Assembly (NCBI RefSeq): GCF_951793255.1
Contig: NZ_OX636706.1
Span: 2,767,501-2,831,500, forward strand
From: Desulfovibrio piger
GTDB lineage: Bacteria; Desulfobacterota; Desulfovibrionia; Desulfovibrionales; Desulfovibrionaceae
Direction: 5' to 3'
Length of the DNA stretch: 64,000 nt
The notes under the pieces are model-generated. The model did no database searches, had not been told where the DNA came from, and worked only from the letters and a program-made list of their open reading frames with translations. Of the stretch, positions 19,352-29,147 are shown piece by piece; the first letter of the stretch is position 1; every line of letters begins with the position of its first letter. Position numbers and translations under genes: made by a program.

Positions 19352-20896
19352 ATGCGTGACGCCTGGTTGCGTTCCTCCCCCCCGGGCCTCGGCCTGGCGG
19401 GGGCCGCGGCGTTGTGGCTTGCGTTTCCCAACGGCTGGATCTCCCTGCCTCCGCTGGCCCTGCTGCTGCCCCTGTGCCTGGCCCTGCTGGGCAGCTCGGC
19501 GCCCTCGGCGGGCGCGGCCCTGCGTCGCGGCTGGCTGAGCTCCATCGTGGGCATGGCGGCCGTGCTCTACTGGCTGACCATTCCCATGGCCACCGTGGGC
19601 AACCTGCCCATGGCCCTGGCGGCGGTCTGCGCCGTGCTGGTGGCCACCTGCCTGGCCAGCGCCGGCGGCCTGTTCAGCCTGCTGGCCCATGCCCTGCGCG
19701 GGCGCGGCCCGCTGGCACAGGCCTGGTTGCTGGGTCTTGCCTGGTATTTTCTGGAATATGTCTACGCGCTGGTGGCGGGCTTTCCCTGGCTGCCCCTGGG
19801 CGGCGCCCTGGCGGCCTGGCCCCTGTGGATACAGGCCGCCGACGTGACGGGCGCCTATCTGCTGGCCGGCCTGTGGGTCACGGTGATCCTTAGCCTGCGG
19901 CACTGGCGCCGGCCTGCCTGCGTGTGCACCGGGCTACTGCTGGCCGCCCTGCTGCTGGGCTATGGTGCCTGGCGCCTGCACACCGCGCCGCTGGAGGACG
20001 ATCCCCGCGGCGAGGACAGCGTGGCCGTCCTCTTTGCCGAAGGCAACATCGACCAGAACCAGAAGTGGGTGCCGGCCTACCAGCGCCGCACGGTGGAGAC
20101 CTATCTGCGCCTGACACAGGCGGAGCTGGCGCGCCATCCCGGCGAAAAGCCCCTCATCGTCTGGCCTGAAACGGCCCTGCCCTTCAATTTCGACAACAAC
20201 GGCATCCTGTCCGCACTGGTGCGCAATCTGGCCCGCCAGGCCCAGAGCCCCCTGCTGACCGGCGTGCCCGGCTTCCAGTATGATGCGGCAGGCAACATGC
20301 AGGTCTTCAACCGTGCCCTGCTCCTCGATCCCTCGGGCAACACGGCGGGCCATTATGACAAGGAACATCTCGTGCCCTTCGGCGAATATGTGCCGGAGTG
20401 GCTCAACTGGAATTTCCTTGCCGACCTGCTCCAGGAAGTGGGCGTCTACACCCCCGGCCGCTCCGCCGCGCCCCTGGTGCACGAAGACCTCCGCCTGGGC
20501 ATGCTCATCTGCTACGAGGCCGTCTTCCCCTGGCTGGCGCAGGCCCGCGTGGAGCACGGCGCCAACGTGCTGGTGGACATCAGCAACGACGGCTGGTTCG
20601 GCCGCTCGCCGGCGGCGCTCCAGCATCTGTACCTCGCCTCCCTGCGCGCCGTGGAGCAGGGGCGCTGGCTGCTGCGGGGCACCAATACCGGCATCTCCGC
20701 CATCATCGACGCCCGCGGCCGCGTGACCGTCCGCGGGGGCCAGTTCGAAGAAAATACCCTCTGGGGGCGTCTGCGCCTGCAACAGGGGGCCACCATCTAT
20801 CACAAGCTCGGGCTCTGGCTGCCGCTGGCCGCCGGACTGCTCTGGCTCGGCATTTTCTGGGGCACGCGTCGCCCCTCACCTTCAACCCCTCGATAG
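19352..20896 (+). CDS. lnt: Apolipoprotein N-acyltransferase
   Basis: Lnt adds the third acyl chain to lipoproteins in the inner membrane. The 514-residue protein has six predicted N-terminal helices and a periplasmic nitrilase-like domain with the triad in context: WPETALPF (Glu), HYDKEHLVPFGEYVP (Lys) and LICYEAVFP (Cys), followed by the SNDGWFG motif and a last helix. ATG 19352 follows the corC stop by 1 nt. Confidence 0.95.
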   Translation: MRDAWLRSSPPGLGLAGAAALWLAFPNGWISLPPLALLLPLCLALLGSSAPSAGAALRRGWLSSIVGMAAVLYWLTIPMATVGNLPMALAAVCAVLVATCLASAGGLFSLLAHALRGRGPLAQAWLLGLAWYFLEYVYALVAGFPWLPLGGALAAWPLWIQAADVTGAYLLAGLWVTVILSLRHWRRPACVCTGLLLAALLLGYGAWRLHTAPLEDDPRGEDSVAVLFAEGNIDQNQKWVPAYQRRTVETYLRLTQAELARHPGEKPLIVWPETALPFNFDNNGILSALVRNLARQAQSPLLTGVPGFQYDAAGNMQVFNRALLLDPSGNTAGHYDKEHLVPFGEYVPEWLNWNFLADLLQEVGVYTPGRSAAPLVHEDLRLGMLICYEAVFPWLAQARVEHGANVLVDISNDGWFGRSPAALQHLYLASLRAVEQGRWLLRGTNTGISAIIDARGRVTVRGGQFEENTLWGRLRLQQGATIYHKLGLWLPLAAGLLWLGIFWGTRRPSPSTPR

Positions 20897-20901
20897 TTCT
20901 C

Positions 20902-22015
20902 ATGTTGCAACTCAGTGATCTTCGTGCCCGTTGCCAGCCCCTCGACCAGCGTTTCGACAACCTTTGGGGGCGTCTTTGACGTCGCGGCCAGCGAACAGCG
21001 TCTTGCCGCCATCGAAACGGAACTTTCCCGCCCCAATGCCTGGGACAATCCCGAAGCCCTGACCCCCCTGCTGCGCGAAAAGCGCCAGCTGGAGGATGAG
21101 GTCTCCCGCCTCAATGCCCTCAAGACCTGCCATGACGACATGCACGAATGGCTGGAACTGGCTGTGGAAAGCGGCGAGGACGAGGCCCTGGAATCCCTGG
21201 CGAAACAGCAGGACAGCCTGGACGCCCTGCTGGACGAGACGGAACTGGTGATGCTGCTCTCCGGCGAGGAGGACAACCAGGATGCCATCCTGGAGATCCA
21301 CCCCGGTGCGGGCGGCACCGAATCCCAGGACTGGGCGGAGATGCTGCTGCGCATGTACACCCGCTGGGCTGCCCGGCGCCATTTCACCGTGGAGGAGCTG
21401 GACTATCTTCCCGGTGATGAAGCCGGCATCAAGAGCGTGACCCTGCGCATCTCGGGCCCGCACGCCTTCGGTTTCCTGAAGAGCGAACGCGGCATCCACC
21501 GCCTGATCCGCATCTCGCCCTTCGATGCTTCCGGCCGCCGCCACACCTCCTTCGCCTCCGTGGACGTCATGCCCGACGTGGGCGACGACATCCAGCTGGA
21601 CATCAAGGAAACGGACCTGCGTTTCGATACCTTCCGCTCCAGCGGCCCCGGCGGCCAGAGCGTGAACACCACCAGCTCCGCCGTGCGCGTGACCCACATC
21701 CCCACGGGCATCTCGGCCCAGTGCCAGAACGAGAAGTCCCAGCACCACAACAAGGAAGCGGCCCTGTGCATCCTCAAGGCCCGTCTGTACAACCTTGAGC
21801 TGCAAAAACGCGAAGCCGAGCGCGCCGCCCAGTATGCGGGCAAGGACGCCATCGCCTTCGGCAGCCAGATCCGCACCTACACCCTCCAGCCGTACCGTCT
21901 GGTCAAGGACCACCGGACCAACAGCGAATGCGGCGACGTGGAAGCCGTCCTGGATGGCCAGATCGACCAGTTCCAGCACGACTATCTGCTCTACAGGCAC
22001 GAACAGCAGCGCTGA
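20902..22015 (+). CDS. prfB: Peptide chain release factor 2 with programmed +1 frameshift
   Basis: RF2 reads UGA and UAA. Translation from ATG 20902 gives 25 codons (MLQLSDLRAR...) ending CTT TGA at 20974-20979. The rest of RF2 is in the +1 frame from GAC at 20978, giving about 370 residues in all. The site has the known elements: CTT slippery codon, UGA followed by C, and a G-rich ribosome-site-like run (GGGGGC) just upstream. RF2 marks are the SPF tripeptide anticodon (RISPFDASG) and the GGQ catalytic loop (SGPGGQSVN). This autoregulates RF2. It follows lnt by 5 nt. Confidence 0.96.
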
Positions 22016-22029
22016 TAGCGTCTTCATGG

Positions 22030-22082
22030 CCCGGAAAGGTGCGTCTGCCCCGCAAAACAGGCATGTCCCGCACTTTTCCGGG
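22030..22082 (+). terminator. Stem-loop after prfB, terminator-like without U-tract
   Basis: A 14-bp stem (22030-22043 with 22069-22082, one G-U pair). It is followed by CATATTTCC rather than a T-run, so it may stabilise or only partly terminate the prfB transcript. Confidence 0.4.
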
Positions 22083-22205
22083 CATATTTCCCTGCCATTT
22101 TCTGCCCTGCAACTTTACCTCGTCCGGCAAAAAGGATAGGATTCCTTATCATAACGACTGGCATCCTTTTTACCAACGCTCTCCTTTCACCGACGAGGAG
22201 GAACG

Positions 22206-22481
22206 ATGAACAAGAGCGAACTCATCAAGGCCCTGGCAGAAGAAAGCAATCTTCCGTTCGATGATGCGTCCTTGGTGGTGAACACTTTCATTGATGCGAT
22301 GAAGGATTCGCTCATCGCTGGCGACCGTATCGAGATCAGGGGATTCGGGAGCTTCAAGATCAAGGAATACAGCGGCTATGCCGGACGTAATCCCAAAACC
22401 GGCGAAAGCGTCTCCGTCGTGCCCAAACGCCTGCCCTTCTTCCGTGCCGGGAAGGAGCTCAAGGAATATATCAACCAGTAA
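22206..22481 (+). CDS. HU/IHF-family DNA-binding protein
   Basis: A 91-residue bacterial histone-like protein: helical N-terminal half (MNKSELIKALAEESNL) and the beta arm with GFGSFKIKEYSGYAGRNPKTGE, where the NPKTG tip carries the intercalating Pro. The arm ends VVPKRLPFFRAGKELKEYIN. Length and arm sequence do not separate HU from IHF subunits safely. GAGGAGG lies upstream of ATG 22206. It is 37 nt before dapA and possibly cotranscribed. Confidence 0.92.
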   Translation: MNKSELIKALAEESNLPFDDASLVVNTFIDAMKDSLIAGDRIEIRGFGSFKIKEYSGYAGRNPKTGESVSVVPKRLPFFRAGKELKEYINQ

Positions 22482-22518
22482 CCGCAGTCCCATTTAGCTC
22501 AGTTCCAAGGAGTGGACC

Positions 22519-23400
22519 ATGCAATTTTTCGGTGCCCTGACCGCCCTCGTCACGCCGTTCAAAAACGGCGCCGTTGATGAAGCCGCCTATCGCGAATTCA
22601 TTGAATTCCAGATCAGTGAGGGAATCCACGGCCTTGTGCCTTGCGGCACCACCGGCGAATCGGCCACGCTCTCCCACGAAGAGCATGAACGTGTCATCGA
22701 GATCTGTATCGACCAGGTCAAGGGGCGTGTGCCCGTCCTGGCCGGTGCCGGTTCCAACAATACCATCGAAGCCATCCGCCTGACCCGCTTTGCCCAGAAA
22801 GCCGGGGCCGACGGTGCGCTGCTGATCACCCCCTATTACAACAAGCCCACCCAGGAAGGTCTGTACCGTCACTTCAAGGCCATCGCCGAAGCCGTCGACA
22901 TGCCTCTGGTCCCCTACAACGTTCCCGGCCGTACCGGCACCAACCTGCTGCCTGCCACGCTCAGCCGTCTGGCTCATGAGTTCCCCAATATCGTGGGCGT
23001 GAAAGAAGCCACCGGCGACATGAGCCAGTGCAGCCTGATCATGGAACAGTGCCCCAAGGGCTTCAGCCTGCTTTCCGGTGACGACTTCACCGCTCTGCCC
23101 CTCATGTCCATCGGCGGCAGCGGCGTCATCTCCGTGACCTCCAATATCGTCCCCGGCAAGGTGGCTGCCATGTACAATGCCTTTGCCAAGGGCGATATCT
23201 CCACCGCCATGGGCATCCATCATGACCTCTTCGTCCTGCATCAGGCCATGTTCATGGAAAGCAACCCCATCCCGGTCAAGACCGCCCTGGCTCTCATGGG
23301 CCGCATGACCGACGAGATGCGCCTGCCGCTCTGCCCGCTGACCGACGAACATCTGGAACGCCTCAAGGGCGTCCTGGCTTCCAAGGGACTGCTTGCCTAA
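22519..23400 (+). CDS. dapA: 4-hydroxy-tetrahydrodipicolinate synthase
   Basis: Condenses pyruvate with aspartate semialdehyde, the first committed step to lysine and diaminopimelate. The 293-residue TIM barrel has CGTTGESATLS (pyruvate-binding Thr pair), YNVPGRTG (catalytic Tyr near 133) and VKEATGD with the Schiff-base Lys at 162. CAAGGAG precedes ATG 22519. Confidence 0.97.
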   Translation: MQFFGALTALVTPFKNGAVDEAAYREFIEFQISEGIHGLVPCGTTGESATLSHEEHERVIEICIDQVKGRVPVLAGAGSNNTIEAIRLTRFAQKAGADGALLITPYYNKPTQEGLYRHFKAIAEAVDMPLVPYNVPGRTGTNLLPATLSRLAHEFPNIVGVKEATGDMSQCSLIMEQCPKGFSLLSGDDFTALPLMSIGGSGVISVTSNIVPGKVAAMYNAFAKGDISTAMGIHHDLFVLHQAMFMESNPIPVKTALALMGRMTDEMRLPLCPLTDEHLERLKGVLASKGLLA

Positions 23401-23418
23401 TACGGCACATCGTCTTCA

Positions 23419-23443
23419 AGCCCCGCTCCGGCGGGGCTTTTTT
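23419..23443 (+). terminator. Intrinsic terminator of dapA
   Basis: AGCCCCGC and GCGGGGCT form a stem with a TCCG loop, followed by TTTTT. Confidence 0.92.
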
Positions 23444-23610
23444 CTTGTCCTGCGTCCGGCCTCCGTACCGGGCCTATCCCTTTTCCGGTATGCCGATGCC
23501 TGCAGCCGGGGACCACGGTCTGCACGAAAGCCTGCCCGTGTCCCTCCCCGTTCGCTCAGGCCGGCGCCCCTTCCGTGCCGTCGTTTCTGCCCGCCGGGCC
23601 TTGCCGCTGC

Positions 23611-23639
23611 TTGCCTTCCCCCTGCCCTGCTGCTAGCAT
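23611..23639 (+). promoter_or_regulatory. Candidate promoter of the S24 regulator
   Basis: TTGCCT (23611-23616), a 17-nt spacer and TAGCAT (23634-23639), 36 nt before the gene start. Confidence 0.5.
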
Positions 23640-23675
23640 GATGGCGTTTTCCATACTGTGCCGAGGAGACCATCC

Positions 23676-24377
23676 ATGACCGATTCCCGTTCCGATCCGA
23701 CAATCGTGCAACGCCTCATGCAGGCGCTGGAAGCGGACACCGCTGTTGAACTGGCCCGGGCCCTGGGCCTGCCCGTGACGGATGTGGAACAGGCGCTGGC
23801 CAAAGGCGAGGTCCCGGACGAGTGGGTCCGCATCTGCGCCGCGGAAACAGGCTGCAATGCCGACTGGATCTTCTTCGGCCGTGGCCCCATGCGCCTCCCG
23901 CTGGTGGAGTCCGGTGCCATGCCCGCCTGCCTCATGCTGGAAGATGTGGATGACGATGTGGACATGATCACCGTGCCCCTGGTGGTGGCCCGCCTGTCCG
24001 CCGGTTCCGGCAGTCTGGAAGTCAGCAGCGAACAGGAAGGCGGCTATGCCTTCCGCAGCGACTTTTTGCACCGCAAGGGCAATCCCCGCCGCATGGTGCT
24101 GATGCGCGTCTCGGGCGACAGCATGGTGCCCGAGATACAGGACAACGACCTCGTCCTGCTGGATCAGGGACAGACCGAGATCGTCTCCGGACGCCTCTAC
24201 GCCATCGGCTTCGAGGATGCCATCTACATCAAGCGCATCGACCTGCTGCCCGGCCAGATCGTCCTGCACAGCACCAACCCCGCCTATCCTCCCGTGACCC
24301 TCGACCTGAGCGGCGACTGCGCCGAACAGTTCCGCGTCATCGGCCGCGTACTCTGGTCCGGTCGCGAATACCGCTAG
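23676..24377 (+). CDS. CI/LexA-like transcriptional regulator, S24 peptidase fold
   Basis: A 233-residue regulator. The first 75 residues form a phage-CI-type helix-turn-helix (VELARALGLPVTDVEQAL; GCNADWIFFGRGP). The C-terminal half is an S24 domain beginning ARLSAGSGSLEV, with the Ser of the Ser/Lys dyad in VSGDSMVPEIQDNDLVLLD and the Lys in AIYIKRID. Such proteins are often damage- or stress-responsive repressors. GAGGAG lies upstream of ATG 23676. No phage genes are near, so it is probably a chromosomal regulator; targets are unknown. Confidence 0.85.
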   Translation: MTDSRSDPTIVQRLMQALEADTAVELARALGLPVTDVEQALAKGEVPDEWVRICAAETGCNADWIFFGRGPMRLPLVESGAMPACLMLEDVDDDVDMITVPLVVARLSAGSGSLEVSSEQEGGYAFRSDFLHRKGNPRRMVLMRVSGDSMVPEIQDNDLVLLDQGQTEIVSGRLYAIGFEDAIYIKRIDLLPGQIVLHSTNPAYPPVTLDLSGDCAEQFRVIGRVLWSGREYR

Positions 24378-24761
24378 CCGCAGAAGTTTCGATCCATATT
24401 TTCAGGGGGAGAGGGGGACTTTTTCCAGCGGAAAAAAGTCCCCCTCTCCCCCTTTCCCCCTCACCCTTCAAAAACCGCTGCATGATCCCTGTGACGCTGA
24501 TGTCGCGCACAGGACAGCCCCGCCTTCCCGTCCCCCGGTGCGGATGAGGGGCACTATGCGGGGACCCCGCCCAGATCCCGGCCCGGCAACAGATGCCCCT
24601 GGGGGCAGGGCAAACAGCATAAGGACGGCATGGTCTACCCGGCAAAATGTTTTTCGGGAAAGTGAGGGTGCGCGGGATGGGACAGCGCTGCGACCCTGCG
24701 GGCCTGCGTCCGCAGGAGCCGGCACTCCTCCCGCAGGATGACGGAACAGTCGTTGCCGCAT
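24378..24761. other. Gap between the S24 regulator and the argF terminator
   Basis: About 380 nt without a credible gene. It holds hairpin repeat copy B (24405-24452) near its left end. I see nothing else. Confidence 0.5.
24405..24452. repeat. Long G-rich hairpin repeat, copy B
   Basis: GGGGGAGAGGGGGACTTTTT pairs with AAAAAGTCCCCCTCTCCCCC around a CCAGCGG loop. Same design as the copies at 3847 and 59601: G-rich arms and a pyrimidine/purine switch near the loop. It may also end the transcript of the S24 regulator. Confidence 0.7.
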
Positions 24762-24806
24762 AAAAATAAAAGAGCGTGCATCCATGACGGGATACACGCT
24801 CTTTTT
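24762..24806. terminator. Bidirectional terminator downstream of argF
   Basis: AGAGCGTG (24771-24778) pairs with CACGCTCT (24795-24802) with further inner pairs. A T-rich tract follows on both strands (TTTTATTTTTA on minus, TTTTT on plus). Confidence 0.85.
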
Positions 24807-24914
24807 GTGCATAAGGTCGTTGTTCGGCCCCTAGCCGGGCCGCCAGCCCTGCGCCCCCGGAAAAGAGGGGCTTTCACATGACGGCGGGAAGGCTTCGGGC
24901 CGCTGCGGTGCGGC

Positions 24915-25946
24915 CTACAGGCGGCCCTGCTTCACGAAATCGTCCGGCACGTCGGCCAGCGTGGCCACCATGACGGCCTTGATGGTGTGCATACGGTTGG
25001 CGGCCTCGGCAAACACGAGGCTGTTGGGCGATTCGAAGACTTCGTCACTCACTTCCATGCATTCCAGACCGAAACGCTGGTACATCTTTTCACCGATGAT
25101 GGTGTCACGGTTGTGGAAGCTGGGCAGGCAGTGCAGGAAAGCGCAGTGCTCATTGCCGGTCTTGCGCATCATCTCGCTGTCGATGCGGTAGGGGGTCAGC
25201 AGGTTGATGCGTTCCTGCCAGACATCTTCCGGCTCGCCCATGGAGACCCAGACGTCGGAATACAGGAAGTCGCAGCCCTTGACGCCGCTGTCCACATCTT
25301 CCGTGCGGGTGATGCGGGCACCGGTCCGTTCGGCGATGGCGCAGGCCTGTTCGTAGATCTCGTCGGAGGTCCACAGGGCCCGGGGCGCCACGCTGCGGAA
25401 GTCCAGGCCCAGCATGGCCGAGGCGATCATCAGGGAATTGCCCATATTGTAACGGGCATCACCGATATACGCCATGGTCTGGTCCTTGTAGGGCTTGTCG
25501 CAATGCTCGCGCATGGTCAAAAAGTCCGCCAGGATCTGGGTGGGATGCCATTCGTTGGTCAGGCCGTTCCACACCGGCACGCTGGCAAAACGGGCCAGCT
25601 CTTCCACGATGCTCTGGCCAAAGCCGCGGTATTCGATGCCGTCATAGAAACCGGACAGCACACGGGCCGTATCGGCCATGGATTCCTTTTTGCCGATCTG
25701 GGAACCGGAGGGGCCCAGATAGGTGGTGTGGGCACCCTGGTCATGGGCCGCCACTTCAAAAGAGCAACGGGTCCGGGTGGAATCCTTTTCAAACAATAGC
25801 ACGATATTCTTGTCCAGCAGGAACTTGGGCTCGCGCTTTTCCTGCTTGGCTTTTTTCAGTGCGGCGGCCAGATCCAGCAAGTAGATCAGGTCTTCGGAAG
25901 TAAAGTCCGTTTCCTTCAAAAAATCTCGATTGGTCAGTCTGCTCAT
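24915..25946 (-). CDS. argF: Ornithine carbamoyltransferase
   Basis: Joins carbamoyl phosphate to ornithine to give citrulline in arginine synthesis. The 343-residue chain shows the carbamoyl-phosphate site STRTRC, the HPTQ motif ([11 protein letters not shown]), the ornithine-loop region (VWVSMGE) and the HCLP motif. The long form with [11 protein letters not shown] resembles E. coli ArgF/ArgI and catabolic ArcB. No arcA or arcC is adjacent, so an anabolic role is more likely. The start is ATG 25946 with GGAG 7 nt upstream. Confidence 0.95.
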   Translation of the reverse strand: MSRLTNRDFLKETDFTSEDLIYLLDLAAALKKAKQEKREPKFLLDKNIVLLFEKDSTRTRCSFEVAAHDQGAHTTYLGPSGSQIGKKESMADTARVLSGFYDGIEYRGFGQSIVEELARFASVPVWNGLTNEWHPTQILADFLTMREHCDKPYKDQTMAYIGDARYNMGNSLMIASAMLGLDFRSVAPRALWTSDEIYEQACAIAERTGARITRTEDVDSGVKGCDFLYSDVWVSMGEPEDVWQERINLLTPYRIDSEMMRKTGNEHCAFLHCLPSFHNRDTIIGEKMYQRFGLECMEVSDEVFESPNSLVFAEAANRMHTIKAVMVATLADVPDDFVKQGRL

Positions 25947-26052
25947 GCCATGCTCCACCCTTTCGGGTCGTTGCTGAAACTCTCTCCGCCTGCGCCGCCC
26001 GGCGGCTGTCGGCCTGTCCTCAGGCCGTGTTCCTCTACAGGTGGAAAGCAGG

Positions 26053-26081
26053 AATCTAGCAGCGCCGGGCCGCTTTGTCCA
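26053..26081 (-). promoter_or_regulatory. Candidate argF promoter
   Basis: On the minus strand TGGACA (26081-26076), 17 nt, TAGATT (26058-26053). It implies a leader of about 100 nt. No clear ARG-box palindrome was recognised. Confidence 0.5.
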
Positions 26082-26151
26082 TGCCCGAACGCCTGTAACA
26101 TGAACGTCACATCCGCGCTCAGAGGGGTTGCGGGCATATCTGCGCAAGACA

Positions 26152-26180
26152 TTGCCCCCGGCATCGTTTACGCTTATGCT
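26152..26180 (+). promoter_or_regulatory. Candidate promoter of the acid phosphatase gene
   Basis: TTGCCC (26152-26157), 17 nt, TATGCT (26175-26180), about 22 nt before ATG 26203. Confidence 0.45.
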
Positions 26181-26202
26181 TCCACCAAGAAAGGAGATCC
26201 TC

Positions 26203-27567
26203 ATGCGAACCTGGACATGCCTCGCCGGATTGCTCGCCCTGCTCCTGGGCCTGATACCCTGTCCGGTGTCTGCTGCCCCATCCGCGTATCACCTCAGCAA
26301 GGTCGTCATGCTGACACGTCATGGTGTCGCGGCACCGGCCGACGATAACCAGCTGCCCCGGATCACCGGCAAAGCCTGGCCGCAATGGCCTGTGGGGCCC
26401 GGCCAGCTCTCGCCGCGCGGCGCCGGGCTGCTGACGGCCCAATGGGCCTCCCTGCGTGCCCTGTATCTTGAGGCGGGCCTGCTGCCGGCGCAAAAGACCG
26501 AATCCCGGGTCTTCGTGCGTGCGGACAACACCCCGCGCAGCCGCGGCAGTGCCGAGGCCCTGTTGCGGGGCCTGACGCCGGGCACGCTGCCTTCCTATGC
26601 CGTGGTGAACCTGGATCCCGACCCTCTCTTTGAGCCTGTCCAGGCCGGTCTTGCCATCTTCGACCCGGCCGAGACGGCCCTGGCCGTCCTGGACCACATC
26701 AACGGGGACTTTTCCCAGTTCTGGGAAAGCCTGGGCGAGCCCATGTCCCTGCTGGACCAGCTCACGGGCCCCCTGTCCTCCGAAGCCTGCAACAGCATCA
26801 ACCTGCCCGGCGGCTGCCGCCTGTCCGACATGGTCCCCTCCATCTCCATCATGGACATGGGCCGCCGTGTGGAGATACGGGGCGGCCTTGGTCTGGGATC
26901 GCCCCTGGTGGACCTGCTGGTGCAGGAATACGCCCAGTGGCCGCAGCAGGATGCCGCCTGGGGCCAGGCCAATGCCGCGGCCCTGCGCAAGCTCCTGCCC
27001 ATCCGCAGCGAGATCTTCAATGCCCTGCACCGCACGCCGCTGGTCGCCGGCATCTACGGCGGCCCCCTGCTGCGGGACATGGCCCTTGCCCTTTACAGCC
27101 AGCATGCCGACCCGCGTCTCAACGAGGCCCGGTGCGCCGTTTTTGTAGGCAACGACAACAACCTGGCGGCCATCGGCTCGCTGCTGGGCATCGACTGGCA
27201 GGCGTCGGGTTTTCCGCCCAATGCCCTGCCGCCCGGCACCATCCTGGCCATGGAATTGTGGGAAGGCCCCGACAACGCCAGTGAAGTACGCTTCCGGGTC
27301 TTCATGCAGAGCCTCGATTTCATGCACGCGCCGCTGAGCGTCACCACGGCCAGCGGCTACCAGACGGCCCCGGACAGTTACGGCCCGGCCCTGCTGGAAG
27401 CCCATGTCACGCTCGACGGCCAGGAGGACGGCCCGGTCATGGGCAGGGAGCTGTTTGAACAGCGCGTCCGCGGTGCGCTGGAAGGACGGGGCCTGCCGCG
27501 CATCACCTTCCTGCCGGAAATGGTCTCCCCGCAGGCCCCGGCACCGACCCTTCCCGTACAGCCATGA
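26203..27567 (+). CDS. Secreted histidine acid phosphatase with altered HD motif
   Basis: A 454-residue protein with a signal peptide (cleavage expected near PVSAAPSA, residues 22-27) and the branch-2 histidine phosphatase motif [10 protein letters not shown], with the nucleophile His. The phosphate-binding Arg region [11 protein letters not shown] is present. The usual C-terminal HD motif (GHDTN in AppA-type enzymes) reads GNDNN: Asp is kept, His is Asn. Relatives are periplasmic phytases and glucose-1-phosphatases. Substrate is unknown and activity may differ. AAGGAG precedes ATG 26203. Overlaps the next gene by 4 nt. Confidence 0.82.
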   Translation: MRTWTCLAGLLALLLGLIPCPVSAAPSAYHLSKVVMLTRHGVAAPADDNQLPRITGKAWPQWPVGPGQLSPRGAGLLTAQWASLRALYLEAGLLPAQKTESRVFVRADNTPRSRGSAEALLRGLTPGTLPSYAVVNLDPDPLFEPVQAGLAIFDPAETALAVLDHINGDFSQFWESLGEPMSLLDQLTGPLSSEACNSINLPGGCRLSDMVPSISIMDMGRRVEIRGGLGLGSPLVDLLVQEYAQWPQQDAAWGQANAAALRKLLPIRSEIFNALHRTPLVAGIYGGPLLRDMALALYSQHADPRLNEARCAVFVGNDNNLAAIGSLLGIDWQASGFPPNALPPGTILAMELWEGPDNASEVRFRVFMQSLDFMHAPLSVTTASGYQTAPDSYGPALLEAHVTLDGQEDGPVMGRELFEQRVRGALEGRGLPRITFLPEMVSPQAPAPTLPVQP

Positions 27568-27947
27568 CGAACGACGAAAAAAAGACTTTGCTGCAACAGC
27601 GCTACGCGGAACTGGATGACGAAAGCCTGTGCGCGCTGGAACGCCCCAAGCTGACCGAACAGGCCCGCGAGCTCTTCGATGCGGAGCTGGCCCGCCGCGG
27701 CCTCGATCTGGCCGCCTATGAAGCGCGCCACGGCGACAGCCTGTACCGGAGCTGGACGGCCCTGCGCCAGAGACAATGGCGCGGTGTGGGTCTCAAGGCC
27801 ATCCTTGCCGGTGTCATCTTTGCCGGGGCCGCCCTGGTCCGGCAGCAGTATGGCGACAGTCTGGACGCCATGGAGGCCCTGCCCGTGGCTGCCGGAGGCC
27901 TGGCCCTGGTCATCCTCGTGCTGGCCTTTGTCCTGCGCCGCCGCTGA
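27564..27947 (+). CDS. Hypothetical two-TM membrane protein
   Basis: 127 residues. The first 75 are charged and helical (LDDESLCALERPKLTEQARELFDAEL), then two membrane helices follow (about 78-96 and 106-124), ending in FVLRRR. No family recognised. The ATGA overlap with the phosphatase gene indicates translational coupling. Confidence 0.7.
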   Translation: MTNDEKKTLLQQRYAELDDESLCALERPKLTEQARELFDAELARRGLDLAAYEARHGDSLYRSWTALRQRQWRGVGLKAILAGVIFAGAALVRQQYGDSLDAMEALPVAAGGLALVILVLAFVLRRR

Positions 27948-28100
27948 GGCACCTGCCCCTGCCGGACAAATTTCGCCGAGGCTCCGGAGCTGTCAGGCGA
28001 TCTCCCGCCCTGCCGGGAGCACTGTCTGTATCTTCGTGCCATCGCCTGCTGTCCGTCAGGCGCAAACATCGGCCCATTACGGCAGCTTTCCTTCCTGTAC

Positions 28101-28136
28101 AAAAAAACGGGGAAATGCCATGAGGCATTTCCCCGT
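28101..28136 (-). terminator. Intrinsic terminator of the TPR gene
   Basis: ACGGGGAAATGCC pairs with GGCATTTCCCCGT around a 4-nt loop. On the minus strand TTTTTT follows. Confidence 0.88.
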
Positions 28137-28172
28137 TGCCGTTTCATGTCGTCCTCAAAAAGATGTGGACGG

Positions 28173-29018
28173 CTAGTCGTCGCTGACCTGGGATGTCGTC
28201 CCCGGAGCCACCATCTTCAGGGCGTGGCGGCAGATCTCAAGATTCTTGCGGTAGCCTTCGATGTCCGGTCCGGTGGTATGCCCGGCACGGGCATAGCAGT
28301 CCAGGGCTTCCTGCAGGGTATCCACGGCTTCCTGCCACTGGCCGGCCGTTGCCAGGGCCACGCCGAGGTTGCCCAGGGAGAAGGCCGTTTCCGTATGGTC
28401 GCCCAGCAGCTCCTTGCGGATGGCCACGGCCTGGCGGTGCAGGGCGATGCCCTGTTCCAGATCGCCGCGCTCTTCATGGATGCGTCCCAGATTGTTCAGG
28501 CAGGTGGAGACATCCATGCGGGACTCGTCGCCGCTCTGCTTCTCGAACACGTCCCGGGCCTTGAGCAGCAGCGCCTCGGCGCCATCCAGATCCCGCTGCA
28601 TGTACAGGCAGGCCGAAAGGCGCATCATGGCCCCGGCCACCAGCGGATGGTCTTCCCCAAAACCGGCACGCAGGCCGTCCACGGCTTCGCGGCTCACGGC
28701 GATGCTCTTTTCCACCTGTCCGGCAGCAAGGTACAGACGCCCCAGATTCTGCAGGGCGCCACAGGTGGCGGGATCCTGCACGCCCTGCCGCTCACGCAGC
28801 AGGCTCACGGCCGCCTCGATGGCTTCGATGGCTTCGGCCTGACGGCCCTGCTCGAAGACGGCACGCCCCAGCCCGTCCAGAGCCAGAGCCTTGTGCAGAG
28901 GATTGTCCGTCCCCTTGTCCAGCAATTGGCGATACCGGTTTTCGGCACCGACAAGGTCCCCGGCAGCCATCAGCTTGCCGGCGGCACGGATCTCCTGGAT
29001 CCAGCTTTTCGCATCCAT
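28173..29018 (-). CDS. Tetratricopeptide repeat protein
   Basis: A 281-residue soluble protein built of five to six TPRs of the longer 42-residue, kinesin-light-chain type (ALQNLGRLYLAAGQVEKSI; CLNNLGRIHEERGDLEQGI; SLGNLGVALATAGQWQEAV). No signal or enzyme domain. It would scaffold protein contacts; the partner is unknown. The start is ATG 29018 (MDAKSWIQ) with AGGAG 7 nt upstream. It lies 129 nt downstream of the DUF4037 gene. Confidence 0.8.
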   Translation of the reverse strand: MDAKSWIQEIRAAGKLMAAGDLVGAENRYRQLLDKGTDNPLHKALALDGLGRAVFEQGRQAEAIEAIEAAVSLLRERQGVQDPATCGALQNLGRLYLAAGQVEKSIAVSREAVDGLRAGFGEDHPLVAGAMMRLSACLYMQRDLDGAEALLLKARDVFEKQSGDESRMDVSTCLNNLGRIHEERGDLEQGIALHRQAVAIRKELLGDHTETAFSLGNLGVALATAGQWQEAVDTLQEALDCYARAGHTTGPDIEGYRKNLEICRHALKMVAPGTTSQVSDD

Positions 29019-29147
29019 GTTCGTACTCCTGAAAAGATCTCTTCTGCCGGGCCGTATGCGCAGACGTCCGGCCATGCTGGCCCCATGTTGCCAAAACGGG
29101 CAGCCGGTCGCAACCGTCTGCCCGCTGTTCCGGCTGTGTCCTGCCCG

